A stretch of 64,000 nucleotides of DNA from Pseudorhodobacter turbinis (GCF_005234135.1 NZ_CP039965.1:868001-932000); one strand, 5' to 3'; positions 35,863-45,205 are shown, counted from the first letter of the stretch. Numbers and translations are program-made. Notes: a model not told the origin generated them from the letters alone.

Positions 35863-35933
35863 CCCCGGGGTAGTAGTGGGTCGTGTTCGTAATGCGAATT
35901 GAGTGCTTTTCCATGATCGGTCCAGTACAGTAT

Positions 35934-36743
35934 CTAGGTGTTTTTATTCTGTATCTTCAACGAGAACAGCAAAAAGACAGCCGTCGTCGTGACGATGATT
36001 ACACTTGAGGCAGCAGAAATTGTCGGGTCCAAGTCGAGGATGATTGAATTATACATCTGCACGGGCAGCGTTCGCATGCTGGGCGTTTGCAAGAACAACG
36101 CGACAGTGAATTCATCGAAAGAGTTTACGAATGCGAAGAGAAAGCCCGCAATCACGCCCGGTGCGATCAACGGCATCTTTATTTGAACAAAAGTACGCCA
36201 CGGAGGCGCGCCCAAACTTGAGGAAGCAAGCTCTAGCCTTTCGTCGTAATTCGCCAAGCTCGCCACGACTGTTGTGACAACAAAGGGAATCGACAGCATC
36301 GTATGGGCAAGAACAAGTCCTGTTTGGGTCCCTGCGAGATGCCATTTAAGGAAAACCGAATAAACGGCAAGGGCAATCACAATTGACGGTGCAGCAATTG
36401 GCGCCGTGTAGAACAGGAACAAATAAGAGTGGATTCGCCGCGTCGCATTTTTCATCCCGATGGCCGCTCCAACACCCAAGATCGTCGAAAGAACTGCAAC
36501 GATGCTAGCGATCTCAAGCGAACGAAAGAGTGATTTTACCCAAACCGGTGACGTGAAAAAACTGTGGTACCATCTCAAGGACCATTCTTGCGGAGGAAAT
36601 TGAAAGCTTGTCCCGGCGCTGAAGCTGGCGGGAATGATGATGAATGCCGGCAAGATAATAAGCAACGCAATCAAAAGCGTGATCAGTTGCAAGATCGGGC
36701 CCGGCCCAGCATCGCGTTTCTTAAAAAATGGAAAGGTAATCAT
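35934..36743 (-). CDS. ABC transporter permease, PotC/YdcV type
   Basis: 269 residues from ATG at 36743 (MITFPFFKKRDAGPG), with GGGAAAA 9 bases upstream; an earlier ATG at 36764 would overlap the previous gene by 17 bp. Six helices and the EAA loop as ELASSSLGAPPWRTFVQIKMPLIAPGV, the ATPase contact site. Partner of the next gene upstream. The ATPase and binding protein normally encoded with such permeases are not here: downstream lies IS407 copy B. Confidence 0.85.
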   Translation of the reverse strand: MITFPFFKKRDAGPGPILQLITLLIALLIILPAFIIIPASFSAGTSFQFPPQEWSLRWYHSFFTSPVWVKSLFRSLEIASIVAVLSTILGVGAAIGMKNATRRIHSYLFLFYTAPIAAPSIVIALAVYSVFLKWHLAGTQTGLVLAHTMLSIPFVVTTVVASLANYDERLELASSSLGAPPWRTFVQIKMPLIAPGVIAGFLFAFVNSFDEFTVALFLQTPSMRTLPVQMYNSIILDLDPTISAASSVIIVTTTAVFLLFSLKIQNKNT

Positions 36744-36747
36744 GTTC

Positions 36748-37629
36748 TTATTTTCCCAATTCATCTTGATCCAAGCCAGGACGACTTCCAATCTTGCGCA
36801 CGACCCCCATGATGACGATAGTTATCAATAGGACGACCGCGGCAAGAGCACCTGCTCCACCAAAATCCAACATCGTTGTAATGCGCGCGGCAATCAGCTG
36901 AGACACAAGGGATTCCTGTGGTGAGCCTAAGATTGCAGGCGTCACATAGAAGCCCAACGTCATAACAAATACCAGCGAGATGCCCGCCAGCAGACCAGGA
37001 ACCGAAAGTGGAAGGTAGATATCAAAAAAGGCCCGCCAGCGCGGTGCTCCGAGAGAGGAGGCCGCATCAAGCAAACGACGGTCAATACTGCGAAGATTAT
37101 TATAAAGTGGCAGCACCATATACGGCAGAAGAACTTGCGCCATCGCAATTGTCACACCGGTCGAGGTGCGTAACAGGACAACACCATCAATGCCAATCAA
37201 AGAGAAAAACGAGTCGACAGGTCCACCACGCTGAAGCAAAAGCACCCAAGCAAAGTTGCGCGCGATGACAGACGTCCAGAAAGGCAACATTACAATAATC
37301 ATCAGGATATTCCGCATCTTTGGCGAAACAAGCGTCATTGTATATGCATAGGGGTAAGCGATTATCGCAGTGACAATCGCGACTATCGCGCCAACTTTAA
37401 GCGTCCTGAGGATGACCCGAATTGTTCCTCCATCCTGCCACAGCGCAGTATAGTTTGAAAAGCCAACCTCTGGATCGGTAAAGCTTCTAATCCCGATGGA
37501 TATAATCGGATAGAGAAATACGCCAACCAAGAGCGCCAGAGAAGGTAGTAGAATCCAATAGCTAAGCCCCCAGTTGAAGCCCTTAAGGTTGAACGGATGT
37601 GGCCGTGATTGCGTCGTAGCTGTCGGCAT
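36748..37629 (-). CDS. ABC transporter permease, PotB type
   Basis: 293 residues. Six helices with EAA loop DAASSLGAPRWRAFFDIYLPLSVPGLL. Belongs to the spermidine/putrescine and related polyamine/opine permease family, forming the heterodimeric channel with the downstream PotC-like protein. It starts 11 bp after the histidase-fold gene, so it belongs to the same operon, which suggests uptake of that gene's substrate. Confidence 0.87.
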   Translation of the reverse strand: MPTATTQSRPHPFNLKGFNWGLSYWILLPSLALLVGVFLYPIISIGIRSFTDPEVGFSNYTALWQDGGTIRVILRTLKVGAIVAIVTAIIAYPYAYTMTLVSPKMRNILMIIVMLPFWTSVIARNFAWVLLLQRGGPVDSFFSLIGIDGVVLLRTSTGVTIAMAQVLLPYMVLPLYNNLRSIDRRLLDAASSLGAPRWRAFFDIYLPLSVPGLLAGISLVFVMTLGFYVTPAILGSPQESLVSQLIAARITTMLDFGGAGALAAVVLLITIVIMGVVRKIGSRPGLDQDELGK

Positions 37630-37640
37630 CGCTATCTTCC

Positions 37641-39158
37641 TTACATACGTTGGGGGCGAGGTGCCGCATAAGCAGTACCGTTCTGTTCTGTTGTCCAGTC
37701 CGCCAGCGCTGTGCTTTCTGCGTTGTCCAGATGATCCATGAGACGCCGGACATCGGGTATTCCAGAGGCTCCAGAAGCAAACGGCACAACTTCGCGCGTG
37801 AACTCGTAAAGTTGACGAGTTCCCTTTCCGAGAGGTTTTTGACCTCGCATGTCGATAGCTTGTGCGGCAACCATAAGCTCCATCGAGATGATGGAGCGCG
37901 CCAAAGTGTGCAATTCAAGCGCCCGCCGTGCGCCAAGAACCGCAAGTGAAGCACGGTCCATCACTGCATTCGAATGGCTGGAGCTGGCCAGCTCGCCCGC
38001 CAAGGGCGCGCACAGCAGGCGTGCTTCCGAGGTGATTGATTTGTGGAAGAGTGCCACACCGTTGAAGCCCGGCGCGCCAATTCCGTCGTCTTCGATCAAT
38101 CCGATGGGAAGCCCGGACCAAGTTGTATCAACCATCTTCGCCACGCGTTCCGTCGCGCTTGTCAAAACCGGTGTGAATGCTTGGCGCATCACATCAAGCG
38201 CCATACATAAGGTCACCATATCGAAATTTGCCGTCGCAGCCAGCGTGCGATGTTCAAGCGAAATCACAGGATTGCATTGGGCCGAATTCAACTCTTGGGC
38301 GATCTGCTGACCGGCGAATGTTAGGCTGTCATCTGCGGCACCGTGGATCAGTGGCAATGCCCGAAAGCACAACGGGTCTTGGTGGTTTCTGGGGCCCTCT
38401 TTTTCAAACAGATAGCTGCCGTCAAGCTCTGTGCGGAGTGCAGCACCATGAATATGCGCCCCTGAAAAGTGGCGCGATTCCAAAGCGGTGTTTGAAATAA
38501 TTGAGGGGTTTGCTGCAAAGCCATCCATGCTGACAGCGGCGACGCTGGTGGCAAAACGCAGTATACCATGCAAGGCCGAATAAGATATCGCGGCCATGCC
38601 TGTTGCAAGCGCACTGCTATTCAAAATCGCAAGCGCTTCGCCAGCTGCCAATTCGCAGTCCTGAAAAAGCGCGAGCCCAATGTCAGCCATCGCTGACATG
38701 TCGCTTTGACCCATAGATCCCCACAGATGCATCACAACCGGCTTGTTCTGATTCAGTGCATCTACCAAGATCTGTGCCAATTGCATGCGCGCGCCTGTCC
38801 GGCCGCTTGCCAAGGCGTTCAAAAGAACACAAAGCGTTGCGCGAACTATGTTCTGGCTTGCTTCTGGTCCGTGACCAACGTGATGGGTGCGCAGCAGGCG
38901 CTTGCTGAACTCCGCGATATGCTCTGGACTTAGACTTGCAGATGTTCGAGGGCCAACGCTGGTGGTTGCGCCATAAATCCGCTCGCCGCGTGCGATCGCC
39001 TCTTCAAGGATCTGACGACCCGTGGCCATCTGCTCTGCCACAACAGGGGCCAGAATGACGCCCGCACCTTGATGAGCGACCTGAACCACCTGTTCGATGG
39101 TAAGGTCAGAACCAGTGATTTCAATTTGCGGCAGCGCGCCTGATGATTGAAGTGTCAT
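37641..39158 (-). CDS. HAL/PAL-family lyase homologue lacking the MIO Ala-Ser-Gly triad
   Basis: 505 residues from ATG at 39158 (MTLQSSGALPQIEITG), with GGGAGAT upstream. The family fold is clear: IYGATTSVG (Tyr62 at the catalytic Tyr position), RLLRTHHVGHG, VRATLCVLLNALASGRTGARM, SAQCNPVIS and SSSHSNAV. The segment that normally reads GSVGASGDLAPLA is GSMGQSDMSAMAD, so the triad that cyclises to the electrophilic MIO group is Gln151-Ser152-Asp153. A standard ammonia-lyase reaction is therefore doubtful. It is first in an operon with two ABC permeases and is divergent from an IclR regulator. Confidence 0.82.
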   Translation of the reverse strand: MTLQSSGALPQIEITGSDLTIEQVVQVAHQGAGVILAPVVAEQMATGRQILEEAIARGERIYGATTSVGPRTSASLSPEHIAEFSKRLLRTHHVGHGPEASQNIVRATLCVLLNALASGRTGARMQLAQILVDALNQNKPVVMHLWGSMGQSDMSAMADIGLALFQDCELAAGEALAILNSSALATGMAAISYSALHGILRFATSVAAVSMDGFAANPSIISNTALESRHFSGAHIHGAALRTELDGSYLFEKEGPRNHQDPLCFRALPLIHGAADDSLTFAGQQIAQELNSAQCNPVISLEHRTLAATANFDMVTLCMALDVMRQAFTPVLTSATERVAKMVDTTWSGLPIGLIEDDGIGAPGFNGVALFHKSITSEARLLCAPLAGELASSSHSNAVMDRASLAVLGARRALELHTLARSIISMELMVAAQAIDMRGQKPLGKGTRQLYEFTREVVPFASGASGIPDVRRLMDHLDNAESTALADWTTEQNGTAYAAPRPQRM

Positions 39159-39400
39159 GTGCGATCTCCCTGTGCGTTCTGCACTGGCCACGCGCCGCGC
39201 GAACAAAATTCACATGTCTGACGACTTGTCGTGGTTAACATCAAGACGGCTCCTCCCAGTTTATTTTTGGCTACCTCGTTCAGCTCAACTACCCGGCAAA
39301 TGCGCAGTTCACCGCGGCCAAACGAGCTTTGGGCCTCCCGTCACCCACTTCCAATTAATTAGAGAAGATAAATCTCAACCACAAGCGCACAACCCAAATA

Positions 39401-39417
39401 GTTTCACTGAGTGAAAC
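39401..39417. promoter_or_regulatory. palindromic operator candidate (IclR-type)
   Basis: GTTTCACTGAGTGAAAC, a perfect 17-bp palindrome in the 407-bp divergent region between the lyase-like operon and the IclR gene. A near copy is at 41233-41249. IclR-family proteins such as KdgR bind similar GAAAC/GTTTC palindromes. Confidence 0.6.
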
Positions 39418-39565
39418 AACCGGTCTTGTGTTTTCAATCAGTCCATGCCTGAATCTCACACCAATTATCCGGCTTCTTTCAAACAAGATTTGCGTAAACA
39501 GTTCTGCCCTCCCTGCGGCACCGCCCCTTAAAGCAAAACCATGAAAACAGAGAGTTATAGACACT

Positions 39566-40339
39566 ATGAGCTTCGATCCGGTCCAATCCGTAACAAAGGC
39601 CTTCACCGTTCTTGAGTATGTAAACCGTCGCGGGCTTGCATCTATTAAAGACATCCACGAAACCACGGGCATCCCCAAACCCACTATCGTGCGGTTGCTG
39701 CAAACGCTTGTAGGTGTTGGCTATGTGGCCCAAGACGAACGAACACGTGGGTATCATGTTACAGCAACCGTGAACCGCCTAAGTTCCGGGTTTCATGGCG
39801 CTCCGATGGTCATTGAAGTCGCCCATCCGTTGGCCAATGCCCTGACCGATGACATTATGTGGCCCTGTGCGATCTGCATGCTTGATCTTGATGCCGTTGT
39901 TATCAATTACAGCACAACATCCAGCAGCCCCATCGCGCCCTTTCATGCATCTCTTGGGCGCAGGCTAAGCTTGGGCGGCCGTGCGCTTGGGCGCGCCTAC
40001 GCATGTTTTTGCCCGCAAGCAGAACAGGATATTTTGCGCAGCGTCATGCGGACGTCGAGAGACCCCGAGAACTACAGCATCACAGATGAAGCTTTCAAAC
40101 TCATGGTTTCTCAGGCCCGCAAGGATGGTTTCGTCGAAAGGAACGCCGATCTGGAACCAAGGTCGTCAGGTACAATTGCCTTCCCAATCATGCTCGGCGA
40201 GAGGGTTATGGCAACTTTCGGCGTTACTTATTTTCGATCGGCTATTGATAAAGCACAGACTCGTGAGGCACTGATTGACAAGACCCGCGACACCGTAACC
40301 AAGATTGAGGCCGCATTAGAAGCGGCCTATTGGCCTTAA
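39566..40339 (+). CDS. IclR-family transcriptional regulator (MhpR-like)
   Basis: 257 residues. N-terminal winged helix (SVTKAFTVLEYVNRRGLASIKDIHETTGIPKPTIVRLLQTLVGVGYVAQDERTRGYHVT) and C-terminal ligand-binding domain (SLGRRLSLGGRALGRAYACF, ARKDGFVERN). The regulator type typical of aromatic catabolism. Divergent from the lyase-like/ABC operon. The palindromes at 39401 and 41233 are its likely binding sites, so it probably controls both halves of the island. The effector is unknown. Confidence 0.88.
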   Translation: MSFDPVQSVTKAFTVLEYVNRRGLASIKDIHETTGIPKPTIVRLLQTLVGVGYVAQDERTRGYHVTATVNRLSSGFHGAPMVIEVAHPLANALTDDIMWPCAICMLDLDAVVINYSTTSSSPIAPFHASLGRRLSLGGRALGRAYACFCPQAEQDILRSVMRTSRDPENYSITDEAFKLMVSQARKDGFVERNADLEPRSSGTIAFPIMLGERVMATFGVTYFRSAIDKAQTREALIDKTRDTVTKIEAALEAAYWP

Positions 40340-40348
40340 AAAACCACA

Positions 40349-41152
40349 TCAATCTTGACTGACTAGGCTATCGAACTCTTTTGAAATTTTGGCACAGTTT
40401 CGGTAAAGCACGCTTTGGTCTGACGAAATAATAAATGAACTAGCGCCTTTGGCTGCAAAATCAGCTGCCTCTTCCGCACTCTCAACCATCAGCCAAACGG
40501 CCTTACCATGCTGTTTTGCTGCCGCCAGAATCCTATCGACGGCATTCACGACACATGTACTGTCGCGCGACGGCGCATTAAAGGCGACGGTCAAGTCCCC
40601 GCGACCGACAAACACCGCATCCAGCCCTTCAACAGCTAGTATCTCATCGATAACCAAAAGCGCTTCTGGATCTTCAATCATCGCGATGACACCGATGGCG
40701 GCATCGGCCGCATCAATATGTTCCCACATGCGGTTACCGCCATAATTTCCAGCCCGTGTCACGCCTGAAAAACCGCGCCGCCCGCCGCGATAACGACACT
40801 TTCCTACAAGCGCGTTGGCATCTGCAACACTGGAAATATGTGGCGCAAGAATCCCTGTCGCGCCGGCGTCGAGCGCTGTTGCAATGCTATCTCCTTCAAA
40901 CGAAGGAACTCGGATAACAGCCGCGATCCCCGCAGCCTTTGCAGCCAAAAGCGAAGTATCAGTTGCCGCATTCCCGAACACGCCGTGTTCTAAATCAATA
41001 ACCACGAAATCAAATCCGACAGCCCCCATGATCTCTACGCTTGAGGGCCCAGCCATCTTTACGAAACTTCCCTTCATCAAAGTGCCTTGGGCAATTTTTT
41101 CGCGTAAACTCAGGGTTGATACTTGTTGTGCCAACGGACTCTTCCTTCTCAA
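40349..41152 (-). CDS. HpcH/HpaI-family aldolase
   Basis: 267 residues. Metal-dependent class II pyruvate-aldolase TIM barrel: FDFVVIDLEHGVFG, VIRVPS, GATGILAPHISSVADANAL, GVIAMIEDPEALLVIDEILAVEGLDAVFVGRGDLTVAF. Such enzymes cleave 4-hydroxy-2-oxo acids to pyruvate plus an aldehyde. It is convergent with the IclR gene and divergent from the flavoprotein operon, sharing the promoter region with the second palindrome. Confidence 0.85.
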   Translation of the reverse strand: MRRKSPLAQQVSTLSLREKIAQGTLMKGSFVKMAGPSSVEIMGAVGFDFVVIDLEHGVFGNAATDTSLLAAKAAGIAAVIRVPSFEGDSIATALDAGATGILAPHISSVADANALVGKCRYRGGRRGFSGVTRAGNYGGNRMWEHIDAADAAIGVIAMIEDPEALLVIDEILAVEGLDAVFVGRGDLTVAFNAPSRDSTCVVNAVDRILAAAKQHGKAVWLMVESAEEAADFAAKGASSFIISSDQSVLYRNCAKISKEFDSLVSQD

Positions 41153-41232
41153 AAAAATAGAACGGCATGCCGGTGATTAATAGCTAGGGGGGGGCGCTCC
41201 AGGCAACTATCCTTATAGATTTACACATCCTT

Positions 41233-41249
41233 GTTTCACTTGATGAAAC
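41233..41249. promoter_or_regulatory. second palindromic operator candidate, plus half-site
   Basis: GTTTCACTTGATGAAAC lies between the aldolase and flavoprotein genes and matches the site at 39401 except at the centre. A third half-site, GTTTCACTAGGCG, begins at 41281. The placement in both divergent promoter regions of the island supports one shared regulator. Confidence 0.58.
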
Positions 41250-41343
41250 AGAAAAATAACTCTGTTGCCCCAGCAATCACGTTTCACTAGGCGCTACACT
41301 CCAAATGTATGCGCACTTGAAGCGCCTAGGCGGGAAATTTTAG

Positions 41344-41994
41344 ATGGCAAATCCGGATCCTATTTTTGTAGATATTAGAAAGCGTGACTATAAGCGCGGT
41401 ATCTTTAATGCCATCATTGCTCCGCGACCAATTGGATGGATTAGTACACTCGGCGCAGATGGAAAAGCCAACCTTGCCCCCTATTCATACTTTAACATCA
41501 TGAGCAACGATCCCCCTTTGCTCGTCTTTTCGTGCAATACTCCCGAAGATCGCCCCGAAAAAGACACCTTACGCAATTTGCGTGAAACAGGCGAATTCGT
41601 TTTCAATTTGGTCAGCTATGATCTGGTGAACGAGATGAACGCGACCTCTGCACCGGTCCCTCATGATGTTGATGAATTCGAATATGCAGGACTTGAAAAA
41701 GCGGCATGCCAATTTGTGAACGTTCCGCGCGTTGCGCGCTCGCCGGTTTCTCTTGAGTGCAAAGTGGTTGAGACACATAGGTTTGGTGAAGAACAAGGCG
41801 GCCCATCAGTGAACGTCACCTTTGGAAAAATTATCGGCATGCATATTGCCCCCGGCTTTCTGGACGATAACGGGTATTTCAACACTGCGCTTGCCCAACC
41901 CGTAACGCGGCTTGGCGGGGCGGAATATGCGATCTCGCAACCAACTTTCGAACTGCAGCGCCAATTCGTTCGTGCAAACGAAAACAATTATTAG
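41344..41994 (+). CDS. flavin-reductase-like FMN-binding protein
   Basis: 216 residues: KRGIFNAIIAPRPIGWISTLGADGKANLAPYSYFNIMSNDPPLLVFSC and KDTLRNLRETGEFVFNLVS define the split-barrel FMN-binding fold of the flavin reductase-like family. It heads the operon flavoprotein, cupin-like, amidohydrolase, PcaI, PcaJ. It might supply reduced flavin to an oxygenase, but none is encoded here, so it could act directly on the pathway substrate. Confidence 0.8.
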   Translation: MANPDPIFVDIRKRDYKRGIFNAIIAPRPIGWISTLGADGKANLAPYSYFNIMSNDPPLLVFSCNTPEDRPEKDTLRNLRETGEFVFNLVSYDLVNEMNATSAPVPHDVDEFEYAGLEKAACQFVNVPRVARSPVSLECKVVETHRFGEEQGGPSVNVTFGKIIGMHIAPGFLDDNGYFNTALAQPVTRLGGAEYAISQPTFELQRQFVRANENNY

Positions 41995-42005
41995 GGAGAG
42001 GATAA

Positions 42006-42812
42006 ATGACTTTGCGCCCAGTATCTCTCAATTATTTTTTGCCCGAAAGCCCGTCGGTCATTCGCGGGAACAATTTTACGGTAAGTTGCTTTCAGGGCCA
42101 GGATGCAACGGCATTTTCCTTCGGTAGCACAGATGAAACGATCCTTATTTCCGCGCGGAACCAAGCATCAGTAACGCTGAACGGGGTAGAAACGCAGATC
42201 CTCCCTCGCTCGGTCGCAATTTTGCCGGCGGGCAATATGGAGATTGGCATCCCAAAGAACGGACAAGTGTTTGCTCTGACGACAGGCCTTATTGACGATG
42301 CCAACCCGGTCCTGAACGCCGAAGCTTACGCTCAGGAGGATACGCGTGTGCGCCCCGTCGGGCAACCGCTGAAGGTAAACCACCCCAAGGCACATGAAGT
42401 CCATGTCTATCCGATAGATGAGGTGCCTTTTCCCGTTGGCAACCCACGGCTAAAGTTCCTGCAAAGCGCGACAATGAGTATCAATTGGGTCGAATATCAG
42501 GGCCCAAGAGACCGCACGAAGCTATCGCCACACGCACATGATGATTTTGAGCAGGGCTCGCTGGCAATTGAAGGTGACTTCATCCATCACATCCGCGCGC
42601 CCTGGGCTCGTGACGCGAATACCTGGCTTGAAGATGCGCACCTTGAGGCATCAGCAGGCAGCCTTGCGATCATCCCACCAGACCTTATTCACACCACCGA
42701 AGGTGTTGGTGTCGGCCCTCATATCCTTATCGATGTCTTTGGACCAGTGCGTCGTGATTTCGTAGAAAAGGGCTGGATGCACAACGCTGGAGATTACACA
42801 TCCAGTTCATAA
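42006..42812 (+). CDS. cupin-like protein of unknown function
   Basis: 268 residues with two beta-rich halves. The C-terminal half has the cupin metal-site pattern: LSPHAHDDFEQGSLAIEGDF, then ASAGSLAIIPPDLIHTTEGVG (H..H, E, H). The N-terminal half (LISARNQASVTLNGVETQILPRSVAILPAG) is a degenerate second cupin. Possible dioxygenase, isomerase or sensor role in the pathway. It lies 11 bp after the flavoprotein gene. Confidence 0.65.
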   Translation: MTLRPVSLNYFLPESPSVIRGNNFTVSCFQGQDATAFSFGSTDETILISARNQASVTLNGVETQILPRSVAILPAGNMEIGIPKNGQVFALTTGLIDDANPVLNAEAYAQEDTRVRPVGQPLKVNHPKAHEVHVYPIDEVPFPVGNPRLKFLQSATMSINWVEYQGPRDRTKLSPHAHDDFEQGSLAIEGDFIHHIRAPWARDANTWLEDAHLEASAGSLAIIPPDLIHTTEGVGVGPHILIDVFGPVRRDFVEKGWMHNAGDYTSSS

Positions 42813-42873
42813 AGGGCGCGCTCATAGTGTTTTGCGCACCGTCACTTCGATAGTTTTTGCACGCAGGTTTGAA

Positions 42874-43779
42874 ATGAATTCGAATGCTAACCCAACCGCC
42901 GATCATACCGCCACTGGTATATGCGATTGTCATGTACATGTTTTTGACGAACCGGAAAATTATCCTTTCGAAAACGCACCGGCATATGAGCCCCCGTACG
43001 CACCAGTGTCCGCACTGCGCAATACTGCGGATGAAGCCGGAATTGAGCGTCTCGTGCTTGTTCAACCGACACCCTATGGACGGGACCTTGGGCTATTGCT
43101 GAAATCCTTAAACGATTTTGGCGATCAAGCACGTGGGATCGGTGTTGCCGATGCCACAACGACCGTCGATGATCTTGCGCGTATGAAAAAGCTGGGAATA
43201 CGCGGCCTTCGGTTTGTTGAAAACCGTCTTGATGATGGGACCCGGATGCCTGGTACTACGCCGCTGGATGTGTTGCTGGACCACCTCGCTCCGAAACTTG
43301 CCGAAATCGGCATGCATGCGGAAATTTGGGCCCCCTTACCTGTTGTGCTGTCGCATTGGTCGCGCCTATCACGTTGCGGCGTGCGCCTCGTGCTGGATCA
43401 CATGGGTAGCTTTGACAGCTCGCTAGGCGTCAACCACGAGTATTTTCAACGACTATTATCTCTGACACGTGACGGCGACGTGTCAGTCAAGCTCTCGATT
43501 TGCCGACGCCCGGCTAAGGGCCAAGGATTTGATACCATCCGCCCCTTCCACGATGCGCTTGTCGAAGCCAATGCCGGTCAACTGCTTTGGGCAACAGACT
43601 TTCCATTTGTACGATATCCGGCACCCACTCCTGATGTCGCGCGATTGCTTTCGTTATTCCGAAGCTGGATCAATGATACCAGGTTGGAACGTCAAATTCT
43701 GCTCGAGAACCCCAGTCAGTTGTATTGGGCTAATAAACTCCCCGAATCTGAATATGTAATTGACGAGCGCTTGGCCTAA
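42874..43779 (+). CDS. amidohydrolase 2-family hydrolase (LigI-like)
   Basis: 301 residues from ATG at 42874 (MNSNANPTADH). TIM-barrel metal hydrolase motifs: CDCHVHVFDEPENYPF, ERLVLVQPTPYG, MHAEIWAPL, VRLVLDHMG and ATDFPFV (the catalytic Asp). This is the family of 2-pyrone-4,6-dicarboxylate lactonase and related ring-opening or lactone hydrolases of aromatic catabolism. Substrate not assignable. Confidence 0.82.
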   Translation: MNSNANPTADHTATGICDCHVHVFDEPENYPFENAPAYEPPYAPVSALRNTADEAGIERLVLVQPTPYGRDLGLLLKSLNDFGDQARGIGVADATTTVDDLARMKKLGIRGLRFVENRLDDGTRMPGTTPLDVLLDHLAPKLAEIGMHAEIWAPLPVVLSHWSRLSRCGVRLVLDHMGSFDSSLGVNHEYFQRLLSLTRDGDVSVKLSICRRPAKGQGFDTIRPFHDALVEANAGQLLWATDFPFVRYPAPTPDVARLLSLFRSWINDTRLERQILLENPSQLYWANKLPESEYVIDERLA

Positions 43780-43816
43780 TCTGCTCCGTAGCTTGCGGTA
43801 ACCTGGAGACTCCAAT

Positions 43817-44524
43817 ATGGACAAAACACGCGCATCGCTCGCAGAGGCTGTCGCCGACATCACCGACGGCGCAACCGTGATGATTGGTGGATTTGGTGGC
43901 TCTGGCGCGCCGATCGAATTGATCCACGCGCTGATCGACCAAGGTGCCAAAGATCTTACCGTGATCAACAACAACGCAGGCAACGGTCATGTAGGGATCG
44001 CCGCACTGATCGAACAGGGCCGCGTGCGCAAAATGATCTGCTCGTTCCCGCGATCCGCCGATCCCCGCGTCTTTACCCAAGCCTACCTCGCGGGTAAGAT
44101 TGATCTAGAGATCGTCCCACAAGGCACGCTAGCCGAACGGATCCGCGCGGGCGGGGCTGGGATTCCGGCGTTTTACACCCCGACCAGCTTTGGTACAGAA
44201 TTGGCCGAGGGCAAAGTGATCGCCCAATTCGATGGCCGATCCTATGTGCAAGAGCGCTGGCTTAAAGCCGATTTCGCGTTGATCAAGGCCGAAGTCGCTG
44301 ACTGCCACGGCAATCTGATCTACCGGATGGCGGCGCGCAATTTTAATCCGATCATGGCCACCGCTGCCGCAAAAACCATCGTGCAGGCTAGCCGGATTGT
44401 CCCGCTTGGCGACATGGACCCAGAGCATATCATCACCCCCGGTATTTTTGTGGACAGCGTGACCGAGGTTGCGCATCCCGCCCAAGAAGAATTGCTTAAC
44501 CGCGCGGAGGCGGTTTACCCATGA
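43817..44524 (+). CDS. pcaI: 3-oxoacid (3-oxoadipate) CoA-transferase subunit A
   Basis: 235 residues with the class I CoA-transferase subunit A features GATVMIGGFGGSGAP, VPQGTLAERIRAGGAGIPAFYTPT and KADFALIKAEVADCHGNLIYR. With subunit B it transfers CoA from succinyl-CoA to a beta-keto acid; beta-ketoadipate is inferred because a PcaF fragment follows. It overlaps subunit B by ATGA. Confidence 0.88.
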   Translation: MDKTRASLAEAVADITDGATVMIGGFGGSGAPIELIHALIDQGAKDLTVINNNAGNGHVGIAALIEQGRVRKMICSFPRSADPRVFTQAYLAGKIDLEIVPQGTLAERIRAGGAGIPAFYTPTSFGTELAEGKVIAQFDGRSYVQERWLKADFALIKAEVADCHGNLIYRMAARNFNPIMATAAAKTIVQASRIVPLGDMDPEHIITPGIFVDSVTEVAHPAQEELLNRAEAVYP

Positions 44525-45204
44525 CCCAGATCGACGCATTCAAACTTTCAAACGGCCAGATTGCTTGGCGCGCGGCGCAAGATATTGAAGACGGGGCCTA
44601 TGTGAACCTCGGGATCGGTTTCCCAGAAATGGTTGCGCAATTTCAACCTGAAGGACGTCAGGCAATCTTTCACACCGAAAACGGCGTCCTGGATTTTGGG
44701 AAAGCGCCAAAACCGGGCAATGAGGATTGGGATTGCATCAACGCCGGTAAAAAGGCGATCACTATTCGCCCCGGCACCGCGTTTTTCCATCACGCCGATA
44801 GCTTTGCGATGGTGCGTGGCGGGCATTTGGATGTTGCCATTTTGGGCGCCTATGAAATTGCACAAAACGGCGATTTGGCAAATTGGTCCACCGGAAAAGG
44901 CGGCGTGCCTGCCGTTGGCGGGGCGATGGATTTGGTCCACGGGGCCAAGCGCGTGGCTGTCATCACCGACCATGTGACCAAAACGGGCGAGCCAAAACTG
45001 GTTGCAGCCTGCACCCTGCCCCTGACTGGCGTGGGCTGTGTCACACGGGTTTATACGTCCTTAGCAGTGATAGACATTGAGGATAGCCATTTTGTGCTGC
45101 GAGAAAAGCTGCCCGCGATCTCGTTTGACGCGCTGCAAGCCCTCACTGGCGCATCTCTTCACACAGACGGTCCAGTCGCGGATCTGATCGTTCCGGAACT
45201 ATAA
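44521..45204 (+). CDS. pcaJ: 3-oxoacid (3-oxoadipate) CoA-transferase subunit B
   Basis: 227 residues. The catalytic Glu lies in IFHTENGVLDFG; GIGFPEMVAQF and GGHLDVAILGAYEIAQNGDLANW are typical. It forms the enzyme with the preceding subunit. The next gene, pcaF, starts 1 bp later but is truncated, so the thiolase step is lost at this locus. Confidence 0.9.
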   Translation: MTQIDAFKLSNGQIAWRAAQDIEDGAYVNLGIGFPEMVAQFQPEGRQAIFHTENGVLDFGKAPKPGNEDWDCINAGKKAITIRPGTAFFHHADSFAMVRGGHLDVAILGAYEIAQNGDLANWSTGKGGVPAVGGAMDLVHGAKRVAVITDHVTKTGEPKLVAACTLPLTGVGCVTRVYTSLAVIDIEDSHFVLREKLPAISFDALQALTGASLHTDGPVADLIVPEL

Positions 45205-45205
45205 T

